From Planctomycetota bacterium (GTDB lineage Bacteria; Planctomycetota; PUPC01; JACPCR01): 64,000 bases of DNA. The notes under the pieces were generated by a model. That model was not told where the DNA came from. It made no database searches and was given only the letters and a program-made list of their open reading frames with translations. A program made the translations under genes and the position numbers. Of the stretch, positions 34,980 to 42,567 are shown in pieces. The DNA lies in the NCBI GenBank assembly GCA_016179685.1, contig JACPCR010000076.1, positions 1 to 64,000 of the forward strand, in the 5' to 3' direction. Position 1 is the stretch's first letter. Each line of letters begins with the position of its first letter.

Positions 34980-35852
34980 ATGACGAAAGATGAAATGCAT
35001 AGGCTCCAATTGGTCTTGCAGGAGGCGCTGAATTTCGAATACCTCGACGGGGAAGCGGTTGTGGCCGCCGTTTACCCGGAGAGCACCGGTTGGCGTCAGC
35101 TTCCCTTCACGGTCGCCGTGCACATCGTCAGCGGGGAGACTCTGCTCGAGATTCATCCGGCGGAGGGGCGGGTAGCGGGAGTTGGGAATGCCCTCATCAT
35201 CCCGCCGGGCTGTCAACATCGGATCAGCCTGACGCCGAATGGAGGGGGGCTCGTCTCCTCTTGGTCACACCTTCGATTCTCTCTCTTCGGTTCTGTGGAC
35301 CTTTTCTCATTCTTGGATGTCCCGCCTGTGCTGGCCGGACCGGTAGCCCAAGAAATCGGGGAAATCCATGGGGCCCTGGCTGAACTGGCCTTGGGCCGCA
35401 GGGAAAATATGCTCGACAGTGTGGCCCGACAGAAAGCTCTCGGTTTCCATTTCCTCTCGGCGATCCTGGCCGAGTTGAGTTTCAAACCTGGCTGGGACAC
35501 GTTCCTGGAGAGCGCTTCCCGGCTCTCGCCGGTGTTGCGCTACATCCGTGAGAACCTGGCGCGGGGCATTTCTCGAGGGGAGTTGGCGAGCATGGTCTAC
35601 CTGTCCCCGACGCGCTTCCACGCGGTATTCAAGAATGCGACGGGGCTGGCCCCCATGGACTACGTGAAGAGGCTGCGGTTGAAGGAGGCTCAGTTGCTGC
35701 TGGCGCGGACGGACGATGCGATCGCGGAAGTGGGGCGGCGTGTGGGCTACCGGGACCCCTTCCACTTCAGCCGCCTGTTCAAGGCCTTCTGCGGAATGAG
35801 TCCTCTGGAGTATCGGGGGAGTAACCGCTGGCTTCAGGGAAGACCTGTGTGA
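34980..35852 (+). CDS. AraC-family transcription regulator with cupin-like sensor domain
   Basis: 290 residues. The N-terminal half is a cupin-type sensor (VHIVSGETLLEIHPAEGRV, IIPPGCQHRISLT), the C-terminal 100 residues two AraC helix-turn-helix motifs (RGELASMVYLSPTRFHAVFK and AIAEVGRRVGYRDPFHFSRL, then FKAFCGMSPLEYR). It is presumably a sugar-responsive activator. The divergent PhyH-lyase unit is the most likely target, judging by shared upstream DNA only. The start ATG at 34980 lies at the predicted transcription start; the next in-frame ATG is 34995. Stop is followed at 36 bases by repeat R1 copy B. Confidence 0.9.
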   Translation: MTKDEMHRLQLVLQEALNFEYLDGEAVVAAVYPESTGWRQLPFTVAVHIVSGETLLEIHPAEGRVAGVGNALIIPPGCQHRISLTPNGGGLVSSWSHLRFSLFGSVDLFSFLDVPPVLAGPVAQEIGEIHGALAELALGRRENMLDSVARQKALGFHFLSAILAELSFKPGWDTFLESASRLSPVLRYIRENLARGISRGELASMVYLSPTRFHAVFKNATGLAPMDYVKRLRLKEAQLLLARTDDAIAEVGRRVGYRDPFHFSRLFKAFCGMSPLEYRGSNRWLQGRPV

Positions 35853-35888
35853 TTGACACCCGTGCTGCGATACGGTTATCCTGTCTAT

Positions 35889-35968
35889 TGAAATCCGCTG
35901 CGTCTTTCGGGCTCCCGGATTTCAGAGCCCGGGTAGGCCCGGCTTCGCCCGACCCAACCCTGCGGGTC
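35889..35968 (+). repeat. Dispersed double-hairpin repeat R1, copy B
   Basis: TGAAATCCGCTGCG opens the unit and pairs with the later GGATTTCA; the second hairpin is GGGTAGGCCCGGCTTCGCCC with its partner. Same layout as copies A and C. It follows the AraC gene stop. Downstream to 36149 the DNA is a mosaic of further repeat pieces (36028-36054 and 36081 onwards). Confidence 0.75.
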
Positions 35969-36027
35969 AGCAGAAGTTTCCAACTCAAATTCCCAACTCC
36001 GGTGTTGAGCTTGGAGCATCTCGATTG

Positions 36028-36054
36028 AATGCGCGTCGGGATCGAAATCGAAAG
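36028..36054. repeat. GGGATCG-type simple repeat, short copy
   Basis: AATGCGCGTCGGGATCGAAATCG shares its first 16 bases with the longer microsatellite-like copy at 61939-61977 apart from one base. Intergenic, function unknown. Confidence 0.5.
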
Positions 36055-36135
36055 AGTTCTCAAACCGTGAAACTGCAACTCAAACTTAAAAGGGTCTTTC
36101 AACTTTGTCGCCCCAAGCGTCTAACTGCCTTCAAC

Positions 36136-36140
36136 GGAGG
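36136..36140 (+). promoter_or_regulatory. Shine-Dalgarno site selecting a TTG start
   Basis: GGAGG lies 9 bases ahead of the TTG at 36150 and is the only strong ribosome site in the 5' part of the DUF2760 frame. A TTG at 36105 has none. Confidence 0.65.
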
Positions 36141-36149
36141 AATTTCACC

Positions 36150-36659
36150 TTGTGTCGCCCGTGGTTCGCTTTCCGGTGCTTTTGTCGAATCCTCACGGAT
36201 ACGACCTTTTTTGAGAAGCTCTGCCGACTGACAGCCTCTGAACCAGAGCCAGAGGAAAAGGAGGATAAGAAGGGGGATATAAATTTTGAAGCAGTCCGCG
36301 TCCTTTCGCTTTTCCAGAGGGATGGCCGTCTCGTGGACTTTCTCCGTGAGGATATCCAGTCGTACGAAAACGCGCAGATCGGGGCCGCTGTGCGAAGCGT
36401 ACACCAGGGATGCCGGAAAGTCCTCGATGACTATTTTTCGCTCGAACCGGTAATGACGGAACAGGAAGGCGCGGTCGTGACGGTTCGCGCTGGTTTCGAC
36501 CCCTCGGCTGTTCGGCTCGTGGGGCAGGTGGCGGGGCAGCCTCCCTTTCGAGGTACGGTGAAACACCACGGCTGGCGCGTGGTTCGGTCGGCGCTGCCGG
36601 CTTCTCCGGAAGGTCAGGACAAGCACATCATAGCTCCAGCGGAAGTAGAGATTTCATAA
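36150..36659 (+). CDS. DUF2760-family protein
   Basis: 169 residues from the TTG at 36150. Conserved features of DUF2760 are visible: an acidic stretch after the N-terminus (ASEPEPEEKEDKKGDI), LSLFQRDGRLVDFLREDIQSY, GAAVRSVHQGCRKVLDDYF and PFRGTVKHHGWRVVRSALP. DUF2760 genes typically sit directly upstream of Hsp70-family genes, as here (1 base before the next start), so translational coupling is likely. Function is unknown, probably linked to the Hsp70 proteins. The N-terminus is hydrophobic (WFAFRCFCRIL) and could be a weak membrane anchor. Confidence 0.85.
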   Translation: MCRPWFAFRCFCRILTDTTFFEKLCRLTASEPEPEEKEDKKGDINFEAVRVLSLFQRDGRLVDFLREDIQSYENAQIGAAVRSVHQGCRKVLDDYFSLEPVMTEQEGAVVTVRAGFDPSAVRLVGQVAGQPPFRGTVKHHGWRVVRSALPASPEGQDKHIIAPAEVEIS

Positions 36660-36660
36660 G

Positions 36661-38490
36661 ATGGAAGCGACGCGCTATGTGGTAGGCATTGACTTGGGAA
36701 CGACGAACTCCGCTCTGGCCTGGGTCGATACAGGCGCTGGGGCGGGGCAGAACACTCGGGTCCAGGTGATGGCGATTCCTCAGCTCGTGCATCCGGGCGA
36801 GGTGCAGGAACGGCAGCTCTTGCCGTCGTTTGCTTATTTGCCGGGCTCGCAGGACCTGCCAGCAGGCAGTTTGAAGTTGGCGTGGACTTCGGCGCAGGAC
36901 TATGCGGTGGGCGAGCTGGCGCGTCTTCAGGGGGCGCTGGTGCCGCGGCGGCTGGTGGCGTCCGCCAAGTCCTGGCTCTGCCACGGCGGGGTGGACCGAA
37001 AGGCGGCCATTCTGCCCTGGGGCAGCGGGGACGACGTGGCCAAGATTTCGCCTGTGGAAGCTTCAACACGATACCTGGCACACCTCCGCGACGCCTGGAA
37101 TCACCGGATGGCCCGGGACGCCACGGCTCATCGCCTCGAGCTTCAGGAGGTCTATCTGACCGTTCCGGCGTCGTTCGACGCCGTGGCGAGGGACTTGACC
37201 ATGCAGGCGGCGGCCGCCGCCGGACTCGAACGCGTGACCCTGCTGGAGGAGCCTCAAGCCGCCTTCTACGCCTGGCTGGATGCCATGGGCGATGCCTGGC
37301 GCAAGGAGGTCAGGGTCGGTGACGTGATCTTCGTGTGCGACATTGGGGGCGGTACCACGGATTTTTCGCTGATCGGCGCAGGGGAGGAGGGCGGGAATCT
37401 GACGCTTCAGCGACTGGCGGTGGGCGAGCATATCCTGCTGGGCGGCGACAACATGGACCTGGCGCTGGCGCACTCGGTGAAGGCGAAGCTGGAAGCCAAG
37501 GGAAATCACCTGGACATGGGACAAACGCTGTCTCTCTGGCACGCATGCCGGATGGCCAAGGAGCGGCTCTTGAGCGAGCCCGAATGCGAGCGGCTGCCGG
37601 TGACGGTGGCCGGCAGGGGCAGTCGCCTGGTCGGCGGCACCCTCCAAGCGGAGCTGTCGCGGGACGAGGTGATGAAAGAAATCCTGGGGGGCTTTTTCCC
37701 GGCCTGTGGGGCGGAGGATCGGCCCTCGGCCCAGCGAAGGGCGGGTTTCCAGGAGCTGGGACTTCCTTATGCCTCGGACCCGGCCGTTCCGAAACACATC
37801 GCCCGCTTCCTTGGCGAGAGCCTGAAGGCTTCGGAAGGCCGCGGCCGGAAAGGCTCGAGCTTCGTGCACCCGACGGCGGTGCTGTTCAACGGAGGCGTAT
37901 TGAAATCCCCGTCGATTCAACTGCAGATCGTGGAGCTGCTCAATCGATGGCTCAAGGCGGAGGGCGGCAAGCCCGCCCGGGTGCTGAAGGGGGTGGACCT
38001 GGACCTGGCCGTAGGGCGTGGGGCGGCGCATTACGGGCTGGTCCGGCGCGGCACGGGCGTTCGGATACGGGGCGGCACCGCCCGAGCCTATTATGTCGGC
38101 GTCGAGACGGCCATGCCCGCGGTCCCGGGCAAGCGGCCGCCCATCAAGGCCCTGTGCGTCGTCCCGTTCGGCATGGAGGAAGGATCGGAAGCTGACGTTC
38201 CGGGTCCCGAATTCGGCCTCGTGGTCGGTGAGCCTGCGGAGTTCCGTTTCCTCAGCTCGACGACGCGGCGAGGCGACCAGGTCGGCACCCTGCTGGAGAC
38301 CTGGGAGGAGGAAGGGATCGAGGAGCTATCGCCCCTGGAAACGGTTCTGAAGGGGACGGGCCAGGAGGGCAGCGTCCTGCCGGTGCGTCTTCGAAGCCGC
38401 GTGACGGAGGTCGGAACGTTGGAACTGTGGTGCGTCGGGCGCGAACGGTCAGCTCGGTGGAAGCTGGAGTTCAATGTTCGCGCCGAATAG
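36661..38490 (+). CDS. Hsp70-family ATPase, first of two
   Basis: 609 residues. Actin-fold ATPase signatures are intact: GIDLGTTNSALAWVDTG (phosphate 1, residues about 9-25), CDIGGGTTDFSLI (phosphate 2), LLEEPQAAFYAW, GGDNMDLALA and VLFNGGVLKS (adenosine site). The C-terminal 150 residues are a beta-rich substrate-binding-like part; the usual DnaK helical lid is missing. This is the non-canonical Hsp70 group found in PVC and related bacteria, often with DUF2760, not DnaK itself. It is followed, after a decayed module, by a longer paralogue. No dnaJ or grpE is present in the window. Confidence 0.92.
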   Translation: MEATRYVVGIDLGTTNSALAWVDTGAGAGQNTRVQVMAIPQLVHPGEVQERQLLPSFAYLPGSQDLPAGSLKLAWTSAQDYAVGELARLQGALVPRRLVASAKSWLCHGGVDRKAAILPWGSGDDVAKISPVEASTRYLAHLRDAWNHRMARDATAHRLELQEVYLTVPASFDAVARDLTMQAAAAAGLERVTLLEEPQAAFYAWLDAMGDAWRKEVRVGDVIFVCDIGGGTTDFSLIGAGEEGGNLTLQRLAVGEHILLGGDNMDLALAHSVKAKLEAKGNHLDMGQTLSLWHACRMAKERLLSEPECERLPVTVAGRGSRLVGGTLQAELSRDEVMKEILGGFFPACGAEDRPSAQRRAGFQELGLPYASDPAVPKHIARFLGESLKASEGRGRKGSSFVHPTAVLFNGGVLKSPSIQLQIVELLNRWLKAEGGKPARVLKGVDLDLAVGRGAAHYGLVRRGTGVRIRGGTARAYYVGVETAMPAVPGKRPPIKALCVVPFGMEEGSEADVPGPEFGLVVGEPAEFRFLSSTTRRGDQVGTLLETWEEEGIEELSPLETVLKGTGQEGSVLPVRLRSRVTEVGTLELWCVGRERSARWKLEFNVRAE

Positions 38491-38557
38491 CGGGATTTCG
38501 AAATAGGGCGACCCCTTTTTAAGGCGGGCGAAGCGCGCAAACCAACAAGGCTGAAAA

Positions 38558-38603
38558 GGGTGTCTGGTGTCTGGAATCATCTGACACCCGACACCTGACA
38601 CCT
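38558..38603. repeat. Tandem and inverted GGTGTC repeat
   Basis: GGGTGTCTGGTGTCTG is followed after a short spacer by TGACACCCGACACCTGACAC, so two tandem septamer-like units face three inverted ones. The right end coincides with the truncated end of the nucleotidyltransferase remnant at 38602. Confidence 0.6.
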
Positions 38604-38772
38604 ATTCGAAATTTTGAGGATGGACGGCTATCCAGATGTCCAGGTCGGCAGCGGCCCGATGGTAGCCATGATCAGCCACCGCATATCCCCCGATGAGCAG
38701 GTGCTCAACTTGATGTGCGCTCAACAACTTCAAGAATTCTTTGAAGTCCGGAGGCGGTTTGACTGTATCCAT
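38602..38772 (-). pseudogene. Truncated nucleotidyltransferase (MNT-like antitoxin) remnant
   Basis: An ATG at 38772 opens 56 codons: PPPDFKEFLKLLSAHQVEHL, then IGGYAVADHGYHRAAADLDIW and a stop inside the GGTGTC repeat. The GGYAV...DLDIW block is the start of a minimal nucleotidyltransferase fold, whose family members are about three times longer. The catalytic second half is absent, so it is non-functional. It overlaps the 3' end of the 79-codon frame by 68 bases, an arrangement of a two-gene module. Confidence 0.75.
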
Positions 38773-38944
38773 AGTTCAGTTGACGCAAGGTCTCGACCCA
38801 TTGCAGGCGTTTCTCTGGTGATTGAGTGAGCCAATAGTCCTTCTCGCCTGATGGGTCACCGGGCGATGTAACCTGGAGAACCGTCTTATTCAACCCGGGA
38901 TGAACTAACTTGAGCGTCCATAAGGGTTTGCCCCCTGCTCGCAA
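38705..38944 (-). CDS. Small protein of nucleotidyltransferase module (possibly inactive)
   Basis: 79 residues with VTSPGDPSGEKDYWLTQSPE and WVETLRQLNYGYSQ, then LQRILEVVE. This pattern (TSP...YWL...SPEERL...VE.LR....G......LQR.L.VVER) is known from the gene preceding minimal nucleotidyltransferases in many bacteria. The start is a TTG directly after an in-frame TGA, and no good ribosome site is seen, so the N-terminus may be lost. It overlaps the truncated nucleotidyltransferase by 68 bases in a different frame. Function of the family is not known to me; it may be part of a toxin-antitoxin-like pair. Confidence 0.6.
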   Translation of the reverse strand: MRAGGKPLWTLKLVHPGLNKTVLQVTSPGDPSGEKDYWLTQSPEKRLQWVETLRQLNYGYSQTASGLQRILEVVERTSS

Positions 38945-39006
38945 TCAGGAAGACGAATCCCGCGTCCCTTCAACCGATAGCATAACGTGATTTGAATCCA
39001 CAGGCC

Positions 39007-41841
39007 ATGCCTGCATCCCGTTACATCGTTGGCATTGATCTGGGCACGACCAACTGTGTCGTCGCCTACTGGGACACCGGGCGTTCTGCGGGACCGAACG
39101 CGAGAATCCCGGTATGGGACATCCCGCAGGTCGTTGCGGCGGGTTGCGTTGAGGGCCGGCCGCGCCTGCCCTCGTTCCTTTACCTTCCCAGCCGCCACGA
39201 ACTGACACCGGGCGGTCTGGCGCTGCCCTGGGACCACAGCCGGGCCGAAGTGGTGGGCGAATTTGCACGTCGCCGGGGGTCCGAGGTGCCCGGCCGTCTC
39301 GTTTCTTCTGCCAAGTCTTGGCTCTGCCACGCAGGAGTGGACAGGAACGCTCCCATCCTGCCCCGGGGTGCGCCCGAGGACGTGGCCAGCGTCTCGCCCG
39401 TAGAGGCCTCGGCACGATACTTAACGCATCTCCGGGAGGCCTGGCACGCAGTCGTGGCGGGTAGCGACGAGTCTGCGCTCCTGGAGCGCCAGGAGATCAT
39501 CCTGACGATCCCGGCGTCGTTCGACGAGGTGGCCCGTGAACTGACGGTCGAGGCCGCCAGGCTGGCCGGGCTGGACCGCGTGACGCTCATCGAGGAGCCC
39601 CAGGCGGCCTTTTATGCGTGGCTTTCGCAGCACGAGGCTGAGTGGGAGAAGTTGGTGAAGCCGGGTCAGCTCATCCTCGTCTGCGACGTGGGCGGGGGGA
39701 CGACGGATTTCTCTCTGATCCGGGTCGAGCCGCGGAAAAGTCAGATAGGCTTCCGCCGTGTGGCAGTGGGGGAGCACCTGCTCCTTGGCGGGGACAACAT
39801 GGACCTGGCGCTGGCGGCGGAACTCGAACCGGTATTGGCCGGGCAGGGCCGCCGACTGGATGTGGTGCAGTGGTCGATGCTCCGGCATGCCTGCCGTTCG
39901 GCCAAGGAGACTCTCCTGTCGCCCGCGGGTCCCGAGAGCGTGAGCGTGTCCCTGCCGGGCCGAGGCAGCGCCCTGGTGGGCGGCACGCTTCGATGCGAGC
40001 TTCGACGCGAGCGTGTGGTCCGGTGTCTGCTCGACGGGTTTTTCCCCCTGACGGCGCGAAAGGAGATGCCGCGGCGCGAGACCCGGACTGCGCTCCAGGA
40101 GTTTGGACTGCCTTATGCCCAGGACCCGGCGGTCTCCCGGCATCTTGCCGCGTTCCTGAGGACGCCAGGGACAACAGGCGGGGAAGGCTGGCGTCGGCCC
40201 GATCTCGTTCTTTTCAACGGAGGGGTATTCAAGGCCGAAATCATTCAAGAACGGATTCTGAAGTTGCTGGTCTCTTGGTTTCCGGAAGGCAGGGTGCCGG
40301 CGCTTCTGCGCGCGGAGGCCGACGATCTGGACCTGGCTGTGGCCCGGGGCGCGACCGCGTACGGCCGGGTCCGGCGCGGCCGAGGAGTACGCATCGGAGG
40401 GGGAAGCGCGCGGAGCTTCTACATCGGGCTGGCCGTCTCCGCCCCGGAAGACGTGGCGGGCGCGCCGACAGCGCCGCTCGAGGCCCTTTGTGTTGCGCCA
40501 CAAGGTCTTGAAGAAGGCGAAGAAGTCGAGGTGGCCGGCAGAGCATTCGAGCTGCGCATCAAGAGTCCCGTCGCCTTCCCTTTCTATACCTCGAGTACGC
40601 GGCCGCTGGACCGCTTGGGCGAATTGATACCCGTGCAGCCCGAAACCCTGCGGCCGCTGCCGCCCGTTCAAACCGTGCTGCAGGCGGGCCGGAAATCCCA
40701 AGAGGAGCAGGTCCGGGTCCGACTCCAATCGGTCCTGACCGAAGTGGGGACCCTGGAAATCTGGTGCGTGAGCCTGGACGGCAGCAGGCGCTGGCGGCTG
40801 AGGTTCGATGCCCGCCTCGGCGCGGAACAAGAGTTGGCCGAGGCATCCCGGGCCGGGCCCGTTGCCGAGGAGGAACTCGTGGATGCGGCTCGGCTCGAGC
40901 GGGGCCGTGCCCGCATCCGGGAAACCTTTGCGTCGCATCCGGCCACCGCGGGCCGCGAGCAGCGGCCCGCGGGGCTGATGAAAAACCTGGAAACCGTCCT
41001 CGAACTTGGCCGGCAGCGTTGGCCGCCGGGCGCTCTTCGCGGCCTCTGGCCCGCGGTGCTGGAAGCGGCCGGACGGAGGATGGCTGACCCCGCCTGGGAG
41101 ATTCGGTGGCTCAATTTGGCTGGGCTGGTGCTTCGGCCCGGTTACGGCTATCCCCTGGACGAATGGCGCATCCGGCATCTCTGGCGGATTTTCGACGAAG
41201 GCATCGCCCATCCCAAGGACGTGCAGGCACGCATCGAATGGTGGATCATGTGGAGGCGGGTAGCCGGCGGGTTGTCCCGCGCACAGCAGGCCGAGCTGTT
41301 CCGGAGGATGTGCCCTCACCTGATTCCGGATGGCCATGGCGGGCAGCAGGGGCACGGGACGCGGAAGCCGTCCCAGGAAGATGTGGAAAGATGGAGGGCG
41401 GTGGCGAGCCTCGAACGATTGTCCGCCAGGGAGAAGCGCCGCCTGGGTGACCTGCTGGCGGCCCGGGCGGGCAGCGGTCGCGTCCTTCCGCATGAAATCT
41501 GGGTGCTGGGCCGGCTGGGGGCGCGGATGCCCTTCTACGGCCCCCTGGATACCGTGGTGAGCCTCGAAGCGGCGGAGTCCTGGATTCGGAAACTGCTGGC
41601 GCACCGGAGCGCGGCGGCGGCGGGAACCTGCCTGGCTCTGGTGGAGCTAGCCCGGATGAGCGGTGACCGCGAGCGCGACGTGGGAGACGGTCTGAGGGCC
41701 GAGGTGCTCGAGAGGCTGCGGGCCGATAAGGCCCCGGCCCGCTTCATCCAGCTTGTCCGTGAAGTCGTCCCTCTGCACGAGGATGAGCAGGCCCTGGTCT
41801 TCGGAGAGTCGCTACCGCCCGCGCTGAGACTGGTTACTTGA
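39007..41841 (+). CDS. Hsp70-family ATPase with long C-terminal extension (DUF3731-like)
   Basis: 944 residues from the ATG at 39007. The first 600 residues parallel the preceding Hsp70: GIDLGTTNCVVAYWDTG, CDVGGGTTDFSLI, GGDNMDLALAAEL and VLFNGGVFK. The additional 350-residue C-terminal region (from about ELVDAARLERGRARIRETF) is helical with WPAVLEAAGRRMADPAWEIRWLN and WIMWRRVAGGLSRAQQ, matching the DUF3731 region known from this Hsp70 subgroup. It is a paralogue of the upstream gene in the same direction, now separated by 516 bases holding the remnant module. Likely a chaperone-like ATPase with an own substrate-recognition part. Confidence 0.92.
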   Translation: MPASRYIVGIDLGTTNCVVAYWDTGRSAGPNARIPVWDIPQVVAAGCVEGRPRLPSFLYLPSRHELTPGGLALPWDHSRAEVVGEFARRRGSEVPGRLVSSAKSWLCHAGVDRNAPILPRGAPEDVASVSPVEASARYLTHLREAWHAVVAGSDESALLERQEIILTIPASFDEVARELTVEAARLAGLDRVTLIEEPQAAFYAWLSQHEAEWEKLVKPGQLILVCDVGGGTTDFSLIRVEPRKSQIGFRRVAVGEHLLLGGDNMDLALAAELEPVLAGQGRRLDVVQWSMLRHACRSAKETLLSPAGPESVSVSLPGRGSALVGGTLRCELRRERVVRCLLDGFFPLTARKEMPRRETRTALQEFGLPYAQDPAVSRHLAAFLRTPGTTGGEGWRRPDLVLFNGGVFKAEIIQERILKLLVSWFPEGRVPALLRAEADDLDLAVARGATAYGRVRRGRGVRIGGGSARSFYIGLAVSAPEDVAGAPTAPLEALCVAPQGLEEGEEVEVAGRAFELRIKSPVAFPFYTSSTRPLDRLGELIPVQPETLRPLPPVQTVLQAGRKSQEEQVRVRLQSVLTEVGTLEIWCVSLDGSRRWRLRFDARLGAEQELAEASRAGPVAEEELVDAARLERGRARIRETFASHPATAGREQRPAGLMKNLETVLELGRQRWPPGALRGLWPAVLEAAGRRMADPAWEIRWLNLAGLVLRPGYGYPLDEWRIRHLWRIFDEGIAHPKDVQARIEWWIMWRRVAGGLSRAQQAELFRRMCPHLIPDGHGGQQGHGTRKPSQEDVERWRAVASLERLSAREKRRLGDLLAARAGSGRVLPHEIWVLGRLGARMPFYGPLDTVVSLEAAESWIRKLLAHRSAAAAGTCLALVELARMSGDRERDVGDGLRAEVLERLRADKAPARFIQLVREVVPLHEDEQALVFGESLPPALRLVT

Positions 41842-42025
41842 ATCGTGTGAAGCTCGCCCGGGATTTTGGCAGATCGCCCGCTGGACGGCCGAACGGACCC
41901 TGGAAGCGCCTCCCTCCGCAGAATCCCCTCGGGAAACGGAGTCCCTCCGGAAGGCATCTTGCCGGCACCATGGGTCCCCGGGCTGCTAACCTTCGAATCA
42001 GCAAGAAAAAGCCAGCGAGACGCTG

Positions 42026-42069
42026 GTAGACGAGTGAGTAAGTGCGGGTGCACTTGCCCACTCGTCTAC
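42026..42069. repeat. 44 bp palindrome R2, copy 2
   Basis: Arms 42026-42045 and 42050-42069 start GTAGACGAGTGAGTAAGTGC and pair with two mismatches around GGGT. It lies between the convergent Hsp70 and FucU-like genes. Arms and loop length equal those of copy 1 at 34490. Confidence 0.85.
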
Positions 42070-42117
42070 TTGAAGGCCCGAAAAGGCGTCAGATTTCAGG
42101 TGCTGCGGAAAGACAAT

Positions 42118-42549
42118 TCAGCAGGGCGTGACACCCTTCTTCAGAATGAGATTTCCATACTTGGCCGTCTCGCCCGTCATCACCACCGCGAAGGCGCGGC
42201 GCGCTCGGTCGTAGAAGGCGAAACGGTCGATGAACGCAATGGGCGGCGTCTTGGGCCAGAACTGGTCAACGACCCGGCGGTAGCCAGCGGCAACCGCCGG
42301 ATCAGCGGCGTCCCCGGGCACGCTGGCCATCATGACTAGCGGACACGGGTCATAAGCGTCCAGGACGAACAGAGGCAAGATGCCGCTGAGGAGATCGGCG
42401 ATGCGGATGCCGTCCGCCCGAAGGACTCGGGGATTGCAGCTTTCGCCGGGGAAATGGGCGTCGGCCAGCACGATTTCGTCGCCATGCCCCATCCGATGCA
42501 GGGCGGCCAGCATGTCCGGGCCGATGAAGGAAGAGATGCCGAGAAGCAT
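42118..42549 (-). CDS. RbsD/FucU-family sugar mutarotase
   Basis: 143 residues. The N-terminal LLGISSFIGPDMLAALHRMG and the catalytic-region HGDEIVLADAHFPGE (His22 the likely catalytic His), plus the C-terminal FYDRARRAFAVVMTGETA and KYGNLILKKGV, are the hallmarks of L-fucose mutarotase/D-ribose pyranase. It interconverts anomers of a monosaccharide after uptake. It begins 18 bases after the stop of the upstream membrane-protein gene (AGGAG is present), so the two form an operon. FucU is preferred over RbsD because of the YGN...KKG C-terminus, but I cannot separate them reliably. Confidence 0.85.
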   Translation of the reverse strand: MLLGISSFIGPDMLAALHRMGHGDEIVLADAHFPGESCNPRVLRADGIRIADLLSGILPLFVLDAYDPCPLVMMASVPGDAADPAVAAGYRRVVDQFWPKTPPIAFIDRFAFYDRARRAFAVVMTGETAKYGNLILKKGVTPC

Positions 42550-42567
42550 GGTCAGGGTCTCCTGTGC

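Noticed and set aside
39421-41604. 727-codon open frame opposite the Hsp70 extension
   Set aside because: Antisense to conserved ATPase motifs; proline/arginine-rich without domains.
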